This document shows, piece by piece, positions 45,125 to 53,630 of a stretch of DNA of 64,000 bases; the first letter of the stretch is position 1, and each line of letters opens with the position of its first letter. The DNA is taken from the NCBI RefSeq assembly GCF_019748715.1, contig NZ_JACLBZ010000006.1:37836-101835 (forward strand), written 5' to 3'. The notes below the pieces were generated by a model. It was given only the letters and a program-made list of their open reading frames with translations, searched no databases and was not told the DNA's origin. A program made the translations under genes and the position numbers. Origin of the DNA: Sporosarcina aquimarina (GTDB taxonomy: Bacteria > Bacillota > Bacilli > Bacillales_A > Planococcaceae).

Positions 45125-45310
45125 TTGAACATTCGCCCCTCTCCTGAAATTTAGTATAAGAAATAATTATGGAGTAAATATGCAGAAAGTGATGTATCTA
45201 TATTCAAAAGTGATTTTCCGCTATATTCATGACAGCTTTGTGACTGTATAGTTTTTAATAGAACTTCAGTATAGTGATTATTATAAATAAATACTGCACG
45301 GGTGTACTGT

Positions 45311-45478
45311 TCGGTGAAGATAAAACGCTTAATGAGCGCGCTAAGCAACTTTATGATCGGGTTCAATGCTGTTATGATCACTTGGAAGGAGTTTATGAGC
45401 GGCAAACGGCGAGCTATGAGCGGCAACTGGGATTTATGAGCGTAGACAAGGAGTTTATGATCGCCGGCAGACAAATAA
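45311..45478 (+). repeat. Degenerate 20-22-nt tandem repeat array
   Basis: Seven copies of a unit with core TTTATGAGCGGCAAACGGGAG (for example TTATGATCACTTGGAAGGAG, CTATGAGCGGCAACTGGGA). It lies in the gap between the kinase and the nuclease pseudogene. Unit length matches the array at 31963, but the sequence is different. No spacers, so not a CRISPR. A 73-codon frame crosses it, probably by chance. Confidence 0.7.
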
Positions 45479-45574
45479 GGCTAGAAAAAGAATAAGAGCT
45501 GCCAAGAAGCCATTTTTCAATGACTTTCCCGACAGCCCTTTTACTTTTTTTAAAGCAACGTCTTCCGCTTCTAG

Positions 45575-46137
45575 CTATTCACAAGCAAAGCCATCTCGAT
45601 CTCCATCCATTTTGATGGAGTAGGCGGGGTGGCCTTTTTTCACGCCATTTGGATACTTCTTCCGTAACACTGTGCAATTCTGAAACACTTCTGTAGGTTC
45701 ATCTGAAACTGTTGTCTCTATTTTCTCTTTTACTGGATATGCATAGCTATCAAAACCACGATCTGTCGCATAATCCTCTAACATCCAAATTCCAACGCCC
45801 GACTTTTTGGCTTGTTGCTCCGCTTTCTCAAATTCATCCAAATAACGTGTATTTGGCAGATACACATAAGCTACTCTTGCCAAGCCTTCTTTCAATAATT
45901 GCTCCTGTACGCTTTTTCCGTATATATATACGCCAGCAATCTGCCGTATTTATCGTATTTTTCACCGATATTAAACTCAATCTCTGGTTTCCCTTTTTGC
46001 AACAGCTCTTGATTGCGCACTTTCGCTTCTAGGCCAAACGGCTGCTTGCCAAGTCGGGGATGGTTCGTTTCTGGTATGTCGATCAATAGATAGCGCACAT
46101 TCTGCTCTTTGCCTTCATACATGATTTTTATTGTAAC
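45575..46137 (-). pseudogene. Thermonuclease-like gene, truncated and frameshifted
   Basis: Broken copy of the nuclease at 51234-51962. The first ~58 codons (signal/anchor and first strand) are missing. The frame is shifted by a 4-base deletion in the TATATATA stretch near 45925. The C-terminal excalibur calcium-binding domain survives (GHPAYSIKMDGDRDGFACE). The central ~390 bases (45747-46136) differ from the intact copy at about 21 positions plus the gap, while the C-terminal ~170 bases are much more different. Confidence 0.9.
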
Positions 46138-46246
46138 GCTGTCTTATCGCTATAAAAACAAGCGTACATATATAAATTATATCACTAGTGTCGCATAAAT
46201 AAACTTTTTCATTGGTTTCACTTCTAATAACATCATTAATCGCTTT

Positions 46247-47021
46247 TTAAGCGATAATTTTGTTTCCAAATAAAAAAGCACTATAAAAAACAGGAGTTTC
46301 AAGTGAATCTTCTAACATGTTTAAAATTGTTTCACCGTATCTCTTTCTTTCAGCATAAGACATTTCAAATACAACTTCTTCGTCACAAGATAATTCGCTC
46401 CATATGTGAATCTCCTTACATAGAATATGAACGAATAGATTAAATCAGTGTAAAGAACTTACTATTAACATAAACAATTTTATGCATACATCTTTTCGTT
46501 TAAAATGAATCAACTCATGATGAAGCACCATGTTTAATTCAACAGTAGGTATTTTCCTAGTCGATAATAGAATCGTTGGATTGTGTAACCCAATGAGGGC
46601 TGGACTTGCTATTTGATCATTGTACACAAGTTTTAAATACGTCTTATTCTTAGCTTTTCTTTATGGCTATCCAACAACTGATAAGCATCATTAACGACTA
46701 CTATTGAGATATTATTTTTTAAATTTTCCATAATAATATACATTCCAGCCACCAAAAATGATGGCTCCAACTCCTCAAATACTTAAGTATACCAACACCC
46801 ATTCAAAAGAAATATATTGTTCAGGAATTATTTCTCTCCAATAGCCTGTCTGTATAGCAGTAATAGTGCTATTCTGTTCTGTTGAAAGAAAAGAGAGCCC
46901 TCGTACAATCAGCCAAACAGGTACAAGAAAGAAGATTTAGAACAAGAATACACTCCACAACAGTGCTTCCCACAACAGATAATACGATAAGATTTTCAAA
47001 TAACTCGCTCACATTATGCAT
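46247..47021 (-). pseudogene. BlaR1/M56-type sensor gene, decayed
   Basis: Remnant of a membrane-bound antirepressor metallopeptidase. The zinc site NMVLHHELIHFKRKDVC (HExxH-like HHELIH) is intact in one frame at 46445-46627. The C-terminal part ELSCDEEVVFEMSYAERKRYG follows in another. The N-terminal helices (HNVSELFENLIVLSVVGST) start at 47021, directly after the repressor stop. Several stops and frame shifts interrupt it. In functional systems this protein cleaves the BlaI-like repressor on a signal, often a beta-lactam. Confidence 0.85.
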
Positions 47022-47396
47022 CTATTTCTCTGAAAACCATTGTTTTAAATCTTTGATATCTTCTTTCGAAATATCCTCACCGTCATAAAGTGTAGATAAG
47101 AAGTTTCTCACAGAACCTTGATACAATACGACGAGTAGGCTTTGAGCTCTCCATCTTTTGTACTCTTTGAGAGATAGACAGGGAAGTAAGTATTTGCACG
47201 GACCTTGTTTATTGGCTAATAACAGCCCCTTGTCAACCAATCTTGAGAAAAAAGTAGCGATTGTCAATCCTTTCCAAGCCCTATAATTTCGAGAAAAAAT
47301 CTCTAACAATTAATTGGATTGTCCGGGACCGCCTATCTCCCATATCACTTGCATCAACTCCATTTCTTTATCCGATAACTTTTGAAACTCCTTCAT
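47022..47396 (-). pseudogene. BlaI/MecI-type repressor gene with one nonsense codon
   Basis: A 125-codon frame beginning MKEFQKLSDKEMELMQVIWE, the standard opening of a BlaI/CopY-family winged-helix repressor, and ending EDIKDLKQWFSEK. It is interrupted only by TAA at codon 29, where QSN is followed by LLEIF and Gln (CAA) is expected. The M56 gene begins right after its stop, as in bla and mec loci. It has a perfect palindrome 40 bases upstream. Near-intact but with at least one stop; readthrough or restart at TTG 47309 would lose helix 1. Confidence 0.85.
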
Positions 47397-47436
47397 CGTG
47401 TACACTTAGCAAATCATTATGTGAGTCCACACTTTT

Positions 47437-47460
47437 GACTACTACAATGTTGTAGTAGTC
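47437..47460. promoter_or_regulatory. Perfect palindrome, probable BlaI-type operator
   Basis: Two 11-base arms, GACTACTACAA and its exact complement, around a TG centre, 41 bases before the repressor ATG. BlaI/MecI/CopY operators are TACA...TGTA-type dyads, and TACAATGTTGTA is at the centre here. It most likely served autoregulation of the repressor/M56 operon. Confidence 0.75.
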
Positions 47461-47479
47461 AAATGTTTTATTTTTTCTT

Positions 47480-47660
47480 TTCGAATTCTTTAAATGCACT
47501 TTCCAATGGTAAGCGACAAAGAAAAACTGACCTTTGCTATCATATAGAGCTACGCTTTGCGCGTTCAATTTGCTCAGTTCATTCGCAATCGCATCATACT
47601 CTTCCATAAAAAGTTTTCGTCTTGCGAATGTAGCTGTTTAAATTGCCTCATCAAATCACC
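47480..47660 (-). pseudogene. Histidine kinase sensor-domain fragment
   Basis: On the minus strand ANELSKLNAQSVALYDSKGQ lines up with ANELSKMNNQSVALFDSEGR of the kinase at 33369-34835. Only about 50-60 codons remain and the rest of a kinase is absent. It is a relic of a related kinase gene, probably lost by deletion next to the bla-like remnant. Confidence 0.65.
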
Positions 47661-48102
47661 AAGTCTAAAACCGAAGAAATTTGTATTACCTCACCTAATT
47701 TTAGCCACACTAATGAATAAAAGAGAATAAAGGATGAAATTATGGTAATTAGAATTGTTACAACTCTCGTACTGATCTTTTATTCTATCTTTGGTCTGTA
47801 TTGGTGGGGGTTGAAAACACCCGTAGCTAGATACCTATCATCAACATTTATCAAAAGAGAATATTGCTGTCTTGATTGAAAAGCTGCTGAGGAAGCAATA
47901 AGTTACTAATATTGTGACTCTTACCTAAAATTCAGAATCAAAAATTCTTTTCTTCACTGTTTTTGAGTAAAGTAATAACTAATTTCTGTGATCTAATTAT
48001 GCTAACCGGGTAGTTCAAAACGAGAAGGAAAACATCGAGAAAGTACTCATAAAAAAATGCAAATAGGGAACTTTATGAATGCACCGAAAAGGAGGTTTTT
48101 GA
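47661..48102. other. Gap without recognisable gene
   Basis: AT-rich, with short broken frames. A plus-strand start GTAATTAGAATTGTTACAAC with a hydrophobic run near 47740-47820 may be the relic of a small membrane protein, but it stops at once. An AAAAGGAGG site for lytH is at 48088-48096. Confidence 0.35.
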
Positions 48103-49095
48103 ATGCGGCACTGGTTTCTATTGCCGATTTATTTAATCATGCTGTCCTTATTTTTTTTCGTCGTTGTTTCAGCTAAAGAACAACCAACCCAGGAAAAATT
48201 ATTGGAAGAACGAATGAACTACTATTTAAAATTCGAGAACGAATTTGTCCCTTGGTACTATTTAGCTGCTGTAGACCAGTTTGAACGCAACATCCAACAA
48301 GTACGTAATGATATTCCAAATAAGGAAGGAATCATTGCTCTCCAATTTACCAAAGACTATTGGATGGGTGAGCTTAATCCAAATAAGGAAGATACATCAC
48401 CGTTGTCTATTGCACTTTTCGCAGGAAAAGGATTGGACGGAAATGGGGACGGTTACGCTGATCTGGATGATAATGAGGATGTGCTTTTTACGATGGCTAC
48501 TTTTTTAAGTGGATACGGAAGTGCTGAAGAGGAATTTTCTCTGGCTTTATGGGATTACTATAAGCGTGAAGAAACCGTCAATCAAATTATTACCATTGCG
48601 AATCTTTATAAACACTTTGAAACGTTGGATTTGGATGAGCACGCCTTTCCTATTCCCATCAAGCACAATTATAGTTTTCAAGGTACTTGGGGAGCTAACA
48701 GAGGATGGGGCGGTCGAAGAATACACGAAGGAACCGATTTGTTTGCCTCCTATGGAGTTCCTGTCCAGTCAACATCTTACGGAATTATTGAAACATTGGG
48801 ATGGAATGAATACGGAGGCTGGAGAATAGGTATTCGTGATATCCATAATACGTACCATTATTTTGCTCATTTAGCTTATTTTAATGAAGGTCTTAAAGAA
48901 GGCGACATTGTTGAACCTAGAACTACTATCGGCTATGTCGGCAATTCTGGATATGGAAAGAAAGGTACTTCAGGTAAATTTCCTCCTCATCTTCACTACG
49001 GTATGTATAAAGATAATGGACGGACGGAGTGGGCTTTCGATCCATACCCCTCCCTTAGACTTTGGGAAAGACAAGACAGGAATACTGACCGTTAG
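48103..49095 (+). CDS. lytH: L-Ala-D-Glu endopeptidase LytH-type (M23)
   Basis: Peptidoglycan hydrolase of 330 residues that in B. subtilis trims peptide side chains in spore cortex formation. A signal peptide (about 1-24) is followed by an N-terminal domain with LYKHFETLDLDEHAFPIP and a C-terminal M23 domain. The zinc ligands are in RRIHEGTDLFASYGVPV (His, Asp) and PPHLHYGMYKD (HLH). The length matches LytH (326 residues). It lies alone among pseudogenes and has its own AAAAGGAGG site and a strong terminator. Confidence 0.9.
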   Translation: MRHWFLLPIYLIMLSLFFFVVVSAKEQPTQEKLLEERMNYYLKFENEFVPWYYLAAVDQFERNIQQVRNDIPNKEGIIALQFTKDYWMGELNPNKEDTSPLSIALFAGKGLDGNGDGYADLDDNEDVLFTMATFLSGYGSAEEEFSLALWDYYKREETVNQIITIANLYKHFETLDLDEHAFPIPIKHNYSFQGTWGANRGWGGRRIHEGTDLFASYGVPVQSTSYGIIETLGWNEYGGWRIGIRDIHNTYHYFAHLAYFNEGLKEGDIVEPRTTIGYVGNSGYGKKGTSGKFPPHLHYGMYKDNGRTEWAFDPYPSLRLWERQDRNTDR

Positions 49096-49242
49096 TAATT
49101 TTGTGGGAAGGCAATTCATAGGTACGAATCGTTGAAAGAGAATGAAGGAGTTCCTCCACGCTCTTTCTTACATTCTCCAAAGGTTTTGAAATGTTCCAAT
49201 TCCCTCAGGATCTATTCCACACCGACCTACCCTTGCCTAAAC

Positions 49243-49297
49243 AGCGCCGCTACCATCATCGATTTCATTAACGATGATGATAGCGGCGCTTAATTTT
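49243..49297 (+). terminator. Rho-independent terminator after lytH
   Basis: Long stem: AGCGCCGCTA/TAGCGGCGCT plus CATCATCG/CGATGATG with a small interior mismatch, then TAATTTT. Positioned to end lytH. Confidence 0.82.
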
Positions 49298-49599
49298 GAT
49301 ACAGAGATTTTTTCAGTGTCCTCTACCCAAAAGGAGCGGTTTTTTATAATTTGGGCTTACTTTGAAGAAGTTCCGCTATTTACTGTTCATACTAACCCTG
49401 ATTATCTCTTCTAGCGATATACTCATCATACGCAGCTTGCACCTTATCAGATTTCCGTGAAACTCAAGGGCTAATTTGATTCAGCAAATATAATACCTAA
49501 AGCAAACAGCCTGTCACGATAACAAAAGTAAGAAGACCATCTTTTATTGGATTAATCAAAGCAAAATATATACGAGCAATGTTGAAAAAAATAGATAGA

Positions 49600-49850
49600 G
49601 CGTAAGCCCCCAATCTGTATTCAGCAATAGTCTCTTACCTGCTTCGTCAATGTTATACGGCCAAGGCGAGAAAAGTGTCACATGCTCTCACGTGCTAACA
49701 TGCGCTGATACTGTACCTTTTTTCAATACAAAGAATGGTAAGATGCGCTTGCCGCCGCTAAACCGATTGATCCTGCACCAATGACAGCTACCTGTAGATC
49801 AGGCTCGCAACAACCTGTGTTTTGTTCACAGCAAGTTGATGGTTAAATAA
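49600..49850 (-). pseudogene. Ars-locus flavoprotein (FAD/NAD-binding) remnant
   Basis: Minus-strand pieces read STCCEQNTGCCEPDLQVAVI and GAGSIGLAAAS (a dinucleotide-binding Rossmann motif with paired cysteines before it) and then, in another frame, TLFSPWPYNIDEAGKRLLLN. Both belong to the oxidoreductases found next to ars genes. The rest is missing or scrambled by stops. With the intact arsR and arsC it shows that a larger arsenic operon once stood here. Confidence 0.75.
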
Positions 49851-49982
49851 TGTTAAATTCTATTATAAAAACTCCTCTATGTTTTCCACTGATATATATG
49901 AGAAAATAAAAAGTTAGCTTATAATTGCTCCTTGATCTCTTGAAATATTTGTATACTCTGCCTATTTTTTATTATACGTTCA

Positions 49983-50396
49983 TTACTTACTGGCAAATAG
50001 TTGAATTCGTTCACCAATTTCATCCCGCACACGCTGGAACTCTGCCCAAATGTCTTCTTCCGTCCCGGTTGCTTTAGCCGGGTCGTCAAATCCCCAATGT
50101 TCACGACGAATTGATGGAGGAGTCATAGGGCATTTATCCGCAGCATCCCCGCAAAGTGTAACGACTAAATCCGCATTGTTAAGAATCTGAGAATCTATTG
50201 TGTTTGATGTTTGATTTGAGATATCAATCCCAATCTCGCTCATTACCATTATTGCCTTAGGGTTTACTCCATGTGCTTCAATACCAGCACTAAGTACATT
50301 CCATTCCTGACCGAGAATTTTCCTCCCCCAGCCTTCTGCCATCTGGCTGCGGCACGAGTTTCCTGTGCAAAGAAAGTACAAAGTTTTTTTCGTCAT
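49983..50396 (-). CDS. arsC: Arsenate reductase (thioredoxin-coupled)
   Basis: Reduces arsenate to arsenite in the cytoplasm with thioredoxin. Low-molecular-weight phosphatase fold of 137 residues with the P-loop [13 protein letters not shown] containing Cys10 and Arg16, and the redox cysteines in [13 protein letters not shown] (about 82 and 90). All catalytic residues are present. Its usual partner, the arsenite pump arsB, is broken just upstream, so arsenite made here would lack this exporter. Confidence 0.95.
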   Translation of the reverse strand: MTKKTLYFLCTGNSCRSQMAEGWGRKILGQEWNVLSAGIEAHGVNPKAIMVMSEIGIDISNQTSNTIDSQILNNADLVVTLCGDAADKCPMTPPSIRREHWGFDDPAKATGTEEDIWAEFQRVRDEIGERIQLFASK

Positions 50397-50422
50397 AACT
50401 ATAATCCCCTTTTCTAATCAAT

Positions 50423-50735
50423 TTAGATGATCAATAACCATACATACAGTCCGATCGGTGTAATAAATAGCGTAGGGATCGTTAAGATTATACCGACTTT
50501 AAAATATGATCCCCAGTCTATTTTCACTCCCTTTTGAGAAAGCACATGTAGCCACAACAAAGTTGCCAGTGAACTGATTGGCATAATTTTAGGCCCGAGA
50601 TCTGATCCGATCACATTTGCATAGATGAAAGATTCACGAACGGCACCTGTTGTTAGACAAATTTTTGGGCTGGCAGGTAACAAAAACTAACGTTATTGCA
50701 AAGATTGCTATCGCAATACTAGTTGTAACCAATCA
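50423..50735 (-). pseudogene. arsB: Arsenite efflux pump gene with large internal deletion
   Basis: Only the two ends remain. The N-terminus near 50732 reads [20 protein letters not shown] then PKNLS. It is joined out of frame to the C-terminus [20 protein letters not shown] ... [20 protein letters not shown], which runs to the stop at 50423. An intact ArsB has about 430 residues; about 100 codons remain. A GGAGG site is still present before the N-terminus. Function is lost. Confidence 0.9.
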
Positions 50736-50745
50736 ATTTTCCTCC

Positions 50746-51093
50746 CTAGCCACATGAAATACGTAAACCTTGTTTTTCCAAGTCGTTAATCGATTCATCC
50801 TGTCCCGGCAATTGGTCAAGAATACTTTTAATCAGCAGGTAATCCTCATGCTCAGAATTGATCGAATAAAAGATCCATTGTCCTCTCCGCTCTTCTCTTA
50901 CCAGCTCAATATCTCTCAATTTACGCAGATGTTGGCTAATGGCTGGCTGGCTCATCTTAAAAATCCCCACGAACTCACAGACGCAACATTCATGAGAGGA
51001 TAGTAATTTCATCATCGTCAAACGTGTCTTATCACCTAGCAATTTTAAAAGTTGTGAGGCGCGCTGTAAATCGACAGTTTCTTTTGGATTCAT
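50746..51093 (-). CDS. arsR: ArsR-type metalloregulatory repressor
   Basis: Winged-helix repressor of 115 residues that releases DNA when As(III)/Sb(III) binds. The metal-binding cysteines are in SSHECCVCEFVGIF (C-C-x-C at about 36-39). The recognition helix is MSQPAISQHLRKLRDIELV. It is the first gene of the ars operon and is preceded by AAGGAGG. It is intact even though arsB downstream is deleted. Confidence 0.95.
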   Translation of the reverse strand: MNPKETVDLQRASQLLKLLGDKTRLTMMKLLSSHECCVCEFVGIFKMSQPAISQHLRKLRDIELVREERRGQWIFYSINSEHEDYLLIKSILDQLPGQDESINDLEKQGLRISCG

Positions 51094-51233
51094 TTTATAA
51101 CCTCCTTGAAAATAGTATATAATGATATGCTTATATGACCAACAAAGTATATAAAAATCCCGACTGCGATATAAATATTATCGTCAACGGGATTCATTTA
51201 TATTATTGAGTCAAATTTTTATTTTGCTGAAAT

Positions 51234-51962
51234 TTACTCACATGCCCTGCCATCATTATTCCGATCCAAATGAGAAGCGTATGCAGGGTGTCCTTTTCTG
51301 ACGCCGTCAGGATATTGTTTTCGCAGTTCCGTGCAGTTTGGGAATATTCCCTTTTTTCCACTTACTGTCTGTTTGGCTGTCTCATTGGCCGGATGCTTAT
51401 CGCTATCAAAACCACGATCTGTCGCATAATCCTCTAACGTCCAAATTCCAACACCAGACTTTTTAGCGTGTTGCTCTGCTTTCTCAAATTCATCCAAATA
51501 ACGTGTATTTGGCGGATACACATAAGCTACTCTCGCCAATCCTTCTTTCAATAGTTGCTCCTGCACGCTTTTTCCGTCTATGTATATATACGCCAGCAAT
51601 CTGCCGTATTTATCGTATTTTTCACCGATATCAAACTCAATCTCTAGCTTCCCTTTTTGCAACAGCTCTTGATTGCGCACTTTCGCTTCTTGGCCAAACG
51701 GCTGCTTGCCCAGTCGAGGATGGTTTGTTTCAGGTGTGTCGATCAATAGATAACGCACATTCTGCTCTTTGCCTTCATACATGATTTTTATTGTATCACC
51801 ATCAATCGTCTTGACCAATTCGACTGGAATCAAGCCATCGCGGCTCGGTTCTTTTTTTTCTTCCATTAATTCAGGAAAATAGACAGCCGCGATCGCGACT
51901 ACTACGGCGATCAGAAAAGAGCCGACCCATTTTTTTCCCGTATTCTTTTTCTTTGTACTCAT
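51234..51962 (-). CDS. Thermonuclease-family protein with excalibur domain
   Basis: Exported Ca2+-dependent nuclease of 242 residues. It has an N-terminal membrane anchor or signal (about 10-29), an SNase domain with catalytic pattern DGDTIKIMYEG, VRYLLIDTPETNHPR (Arg, Asp, Glu) and KEGLARVAYVYPP, and a C-terminal excalibur domain HPAYASHLDRNNDGRACE. Intact paralogue of the pseudogene at 45575. Its start ATG lies before fluC with 19 bases between, so it may be cotranscribed with the fluoride channel genes upstream. Confidence 0.92.
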   Translation of the reverse strand: MSTKKKNTGKKWVGSFLIAVVVAIAAVYFPELMEEKKEPSRDGLIPVELVKTIDGDTIKIMYEGKEQNVRYLLIDTPETNHPRLGKQPFGQEAKVRNQELLQKGKLEIEFDIGEKYDKYGRLLAYIYIDGKSVQEQLLKEGLARVAYVYPPNTRYLDEFEKAEQHAKKSGVGIWTLEDYATDRGFDSDKHPANETAKQTVSGKKGIFPNCTELRKQYPDGVRKGHPAYASHLDRNNDGRACE

Positions 51963-51981
51963 TTAATTAAAATCCTCTTTT

Positions 51982-52323
51982 CTACAAACTAAATCCAATA
52001 TAGGCCAAGCCGACTCCCAACCCGAACGTCAGCACAGTATAGGCCGCTGAACGCCCTATTCGGCCTTCGTTCCAATACGTCCAAATTTCTTTCATTAAGG
52101 TGGAGTATGTCGTCAACGCTCCCGCCACGCCTGTCGCCCAAAACAACGTCCACTGCAATGGCAGCTCCATGCCGACAATCCAACCAATGAAAAAGCTGCC
52201 TATGCTGTTAACGAGTAACGTCCCAAATGGCAAGACGCTTCCGTTCAGTCGGTTTGATACTTCAAATCGCAAAATTGCTCCAAGAAACCCGCCAAAGCCA
52301 ACCGCCACTATATGCCATATCAT
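51982..52323 (-). CDS. crcB: Fluoride channel subunit (CrcB/FluC)
   Basis: Four-helix membrane protein of 113 residues. FluC proteins form double-barrelled fluoride channels. GFGGFLGAILRFEVSNR at the N-terminus and GVAGALTTYSTLMKEIW (the polar track with T-T-x-S) are typical. It starts with ATG directly after the TGA of the second copy, so both subunits are made together and probably form a heterodimer. No fluoride riboswitch is seen. Confidence 0.93.
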   Translation of the reverse strand: MIWHIVAVGFGGFLGAILRFEVSNRLNGSVLPFGTLLVNSIGSFFIGWIVGMELPLQWTLFWATGVAGALTTYSTLMKEIWTYWNEGRIGRSAAYTVLTFGLGVGLAYIGFSL

Positions 52324-52695
52324 TCAGCTCACCTTCCTTGCCAATGAAAATCCGAAAGCCGCCATGGTAAGACCTCCGAATAAACTACAGAAGACATATG
52401 CACCTGCAATTACCATCAAACCGTCCTTCAGCAACTGGATTGTCTCTAAGCTAACGGCAGAAAACGTTGTGAAGGCGCCTAGGAATCCAACCGTGATAAC
52501 CGTAACTGCAAGAGGAGAAAGATGCCCGCCAAGCCTTGCTCGTTCCACTATAATACACAGCAACAATGTCCCGATCATATTCACAGCAAACGTGGCAACA
52601 GGAAAAGCACCATTGACGATCCATAACTGACCGACCAGTAAGCGGGTTACCGCACCGATTGCCCCTGCAATTCCTATGTATAGTCGCACTCTCAT
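52324..52695 (-). CDS. crcB: Fluoride channel subunit (CrcB/FluC), second copy
   Basis: Four-helix protein of 123 residues. GIAGAIGAVTRLLVGQLW at the N-terminus and GFLGAFTTFSAVSLETIQ in the third helix are the family motifs. It precedes the other crcB copy with no intergenic base. Paired crcB genes with antiparallel heterodimers are common in Firmicutes. It follows the hydrolase gene by 29 bases. Confidence 0.93.
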   Translation of the reverse strand: MRVRLYIGIAGAIGAVTRLLVGQLWIVNGAFPVATFAVNMIGTLLLCIIVERARLGGHLSPLAVTVITVGFLGAFTTFSAVSLETIQLLKDGLMVIAGAYVFCSLFGGLTMAAFGFSLARKVS

Positions 52696-52724
52696 TTATT
52701 CACGTCCTCCAGCTAAGTTTCATT

Positions 52725-53513
52725 TCATTCAATTACATAGCCTAATGAACGAAGCACATTTTTCATGAAGGACCGCATATATACGTAAACTTCTTCACGC
52801 TCAGGCTCTTGCATGACGTCGTGGTACAGATCTTTCCATCTCTTATCCTGCAGTTCGGATAAATTTTGTGCTTGTGCCCATTTGCGAGAGTAATCGGGAT
52901 CCGTTATTTCATCCGCTTCTCCCGTCAGCAGCAGAAATGGGACATCCTGTATCACCGAGTCCTTCTGCATGACATTCTTCAATAGAATTTGCAATTCTCG
53001 ATACCAGCTTGCTGTAATGACCGACGTATACAATGCATCGTCTTTGTATTGCTCTAGAAATTCAGCATTACGCGACAGCAAAGCCGGCGTAATTTCATGG
53101 TTCAGCTTCATCGATTGAGATAATTTCGTTAACATCTGTGCCAACAACGGCGGCTGATGTTCCAAATGCAGCCAAGGCGAGGAACAAATAATACCGGCGC
53201 ATTCCACCTGTTCCATCTGCATTATTCGAAGAAGGCATGTCGCACCCAATCCATGTCCATATAAAAATAGCGGTAAGTTGTCGTCGAGCCCTGTCATAAC
53301 CAATTGTTTAATAAATCGACGATATTCTTTAAATGTTTCCGAATGAGCGGTCAAGCCTTCTTTTCCATGACCAGGCAAATCTCCTGTCACGACATGGAAG
53401 CCATCATTCCTCAATCGCTGAATGAGCCAAACATACCGACGATGATGTTCATATGCATTATGGACAATTACTACTACAGCTTTCGGCTGGCCTTCCGCTT
53501 CCCACTTCCACAT
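52725..53513 (-). CDS. Alpha/beta hydrolase-like protein, nucleophile Ser replaced by Gly
   Basis: Serine-aminopeptidase/monoacylglycerol-lipase-like fold of 262 residues. The oxyanion and nucleophile-elbow regions are recognisable: VVVIVHNAYEHHRRYVWL and LFLYGHGLGATCLLRIMQ. The elbow reads GHGLG; family members with activity have GHSxG. The triad Asp and a later His (LTGEADEITDP, LYHDVMQEPER) are still there. GAGGAG fits ATG 53513 rather than the earlier GTG or ATG. It is possibly a binding protein or catalytically changed paralogue of a YtpA-like lysophospholipase. Confidence 0.82.
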   Translation of the reverse strand: MWKWEAEGQPKAVVVIVHNAYEHHRRYVWLIQRLRNDGFHVVTGDLPGHGKEGLTAHSETFKEYRRFIKQLVMTGLDDNLPLFLYGHGLGATCLLRIMQMEQVECAGIICSSPWLHLEHQPPLLAQMLTKLSQSMKLNHEITPALLSRNAEFLEQYKDDALYTSVITASWYRELQILLKNVMQKDSVIQDVPFLLLTGEADEITDPDYSRKWAQAQNLSELQDKRWKDLYHDVMQEPEREEVYVYMRSFMKNVLRSLGYVIE

Positions 53514-53630
53514 GGCCATCACTCCTCATTTAGCTTTCTTACTTTATGGAATGCCCTTCTTTTGTATCGGAAAAACCAAATCTTTGTTAGGATAAATTAT
53601 ACATGATTTTTTGGAAAAGAGGAGATTTCA

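Noticed and set aside
45274..45495. 73-codon frame through the second repeat array
   Set aside because: Start lacks an RBS and the product is only the translated degenerate repeat.
51963..52724. Fluoride riboswitch before the crcB pair
   Set aside because: Only 29 bases separate crcB from the hydrolase gene; no room for the aptamer.
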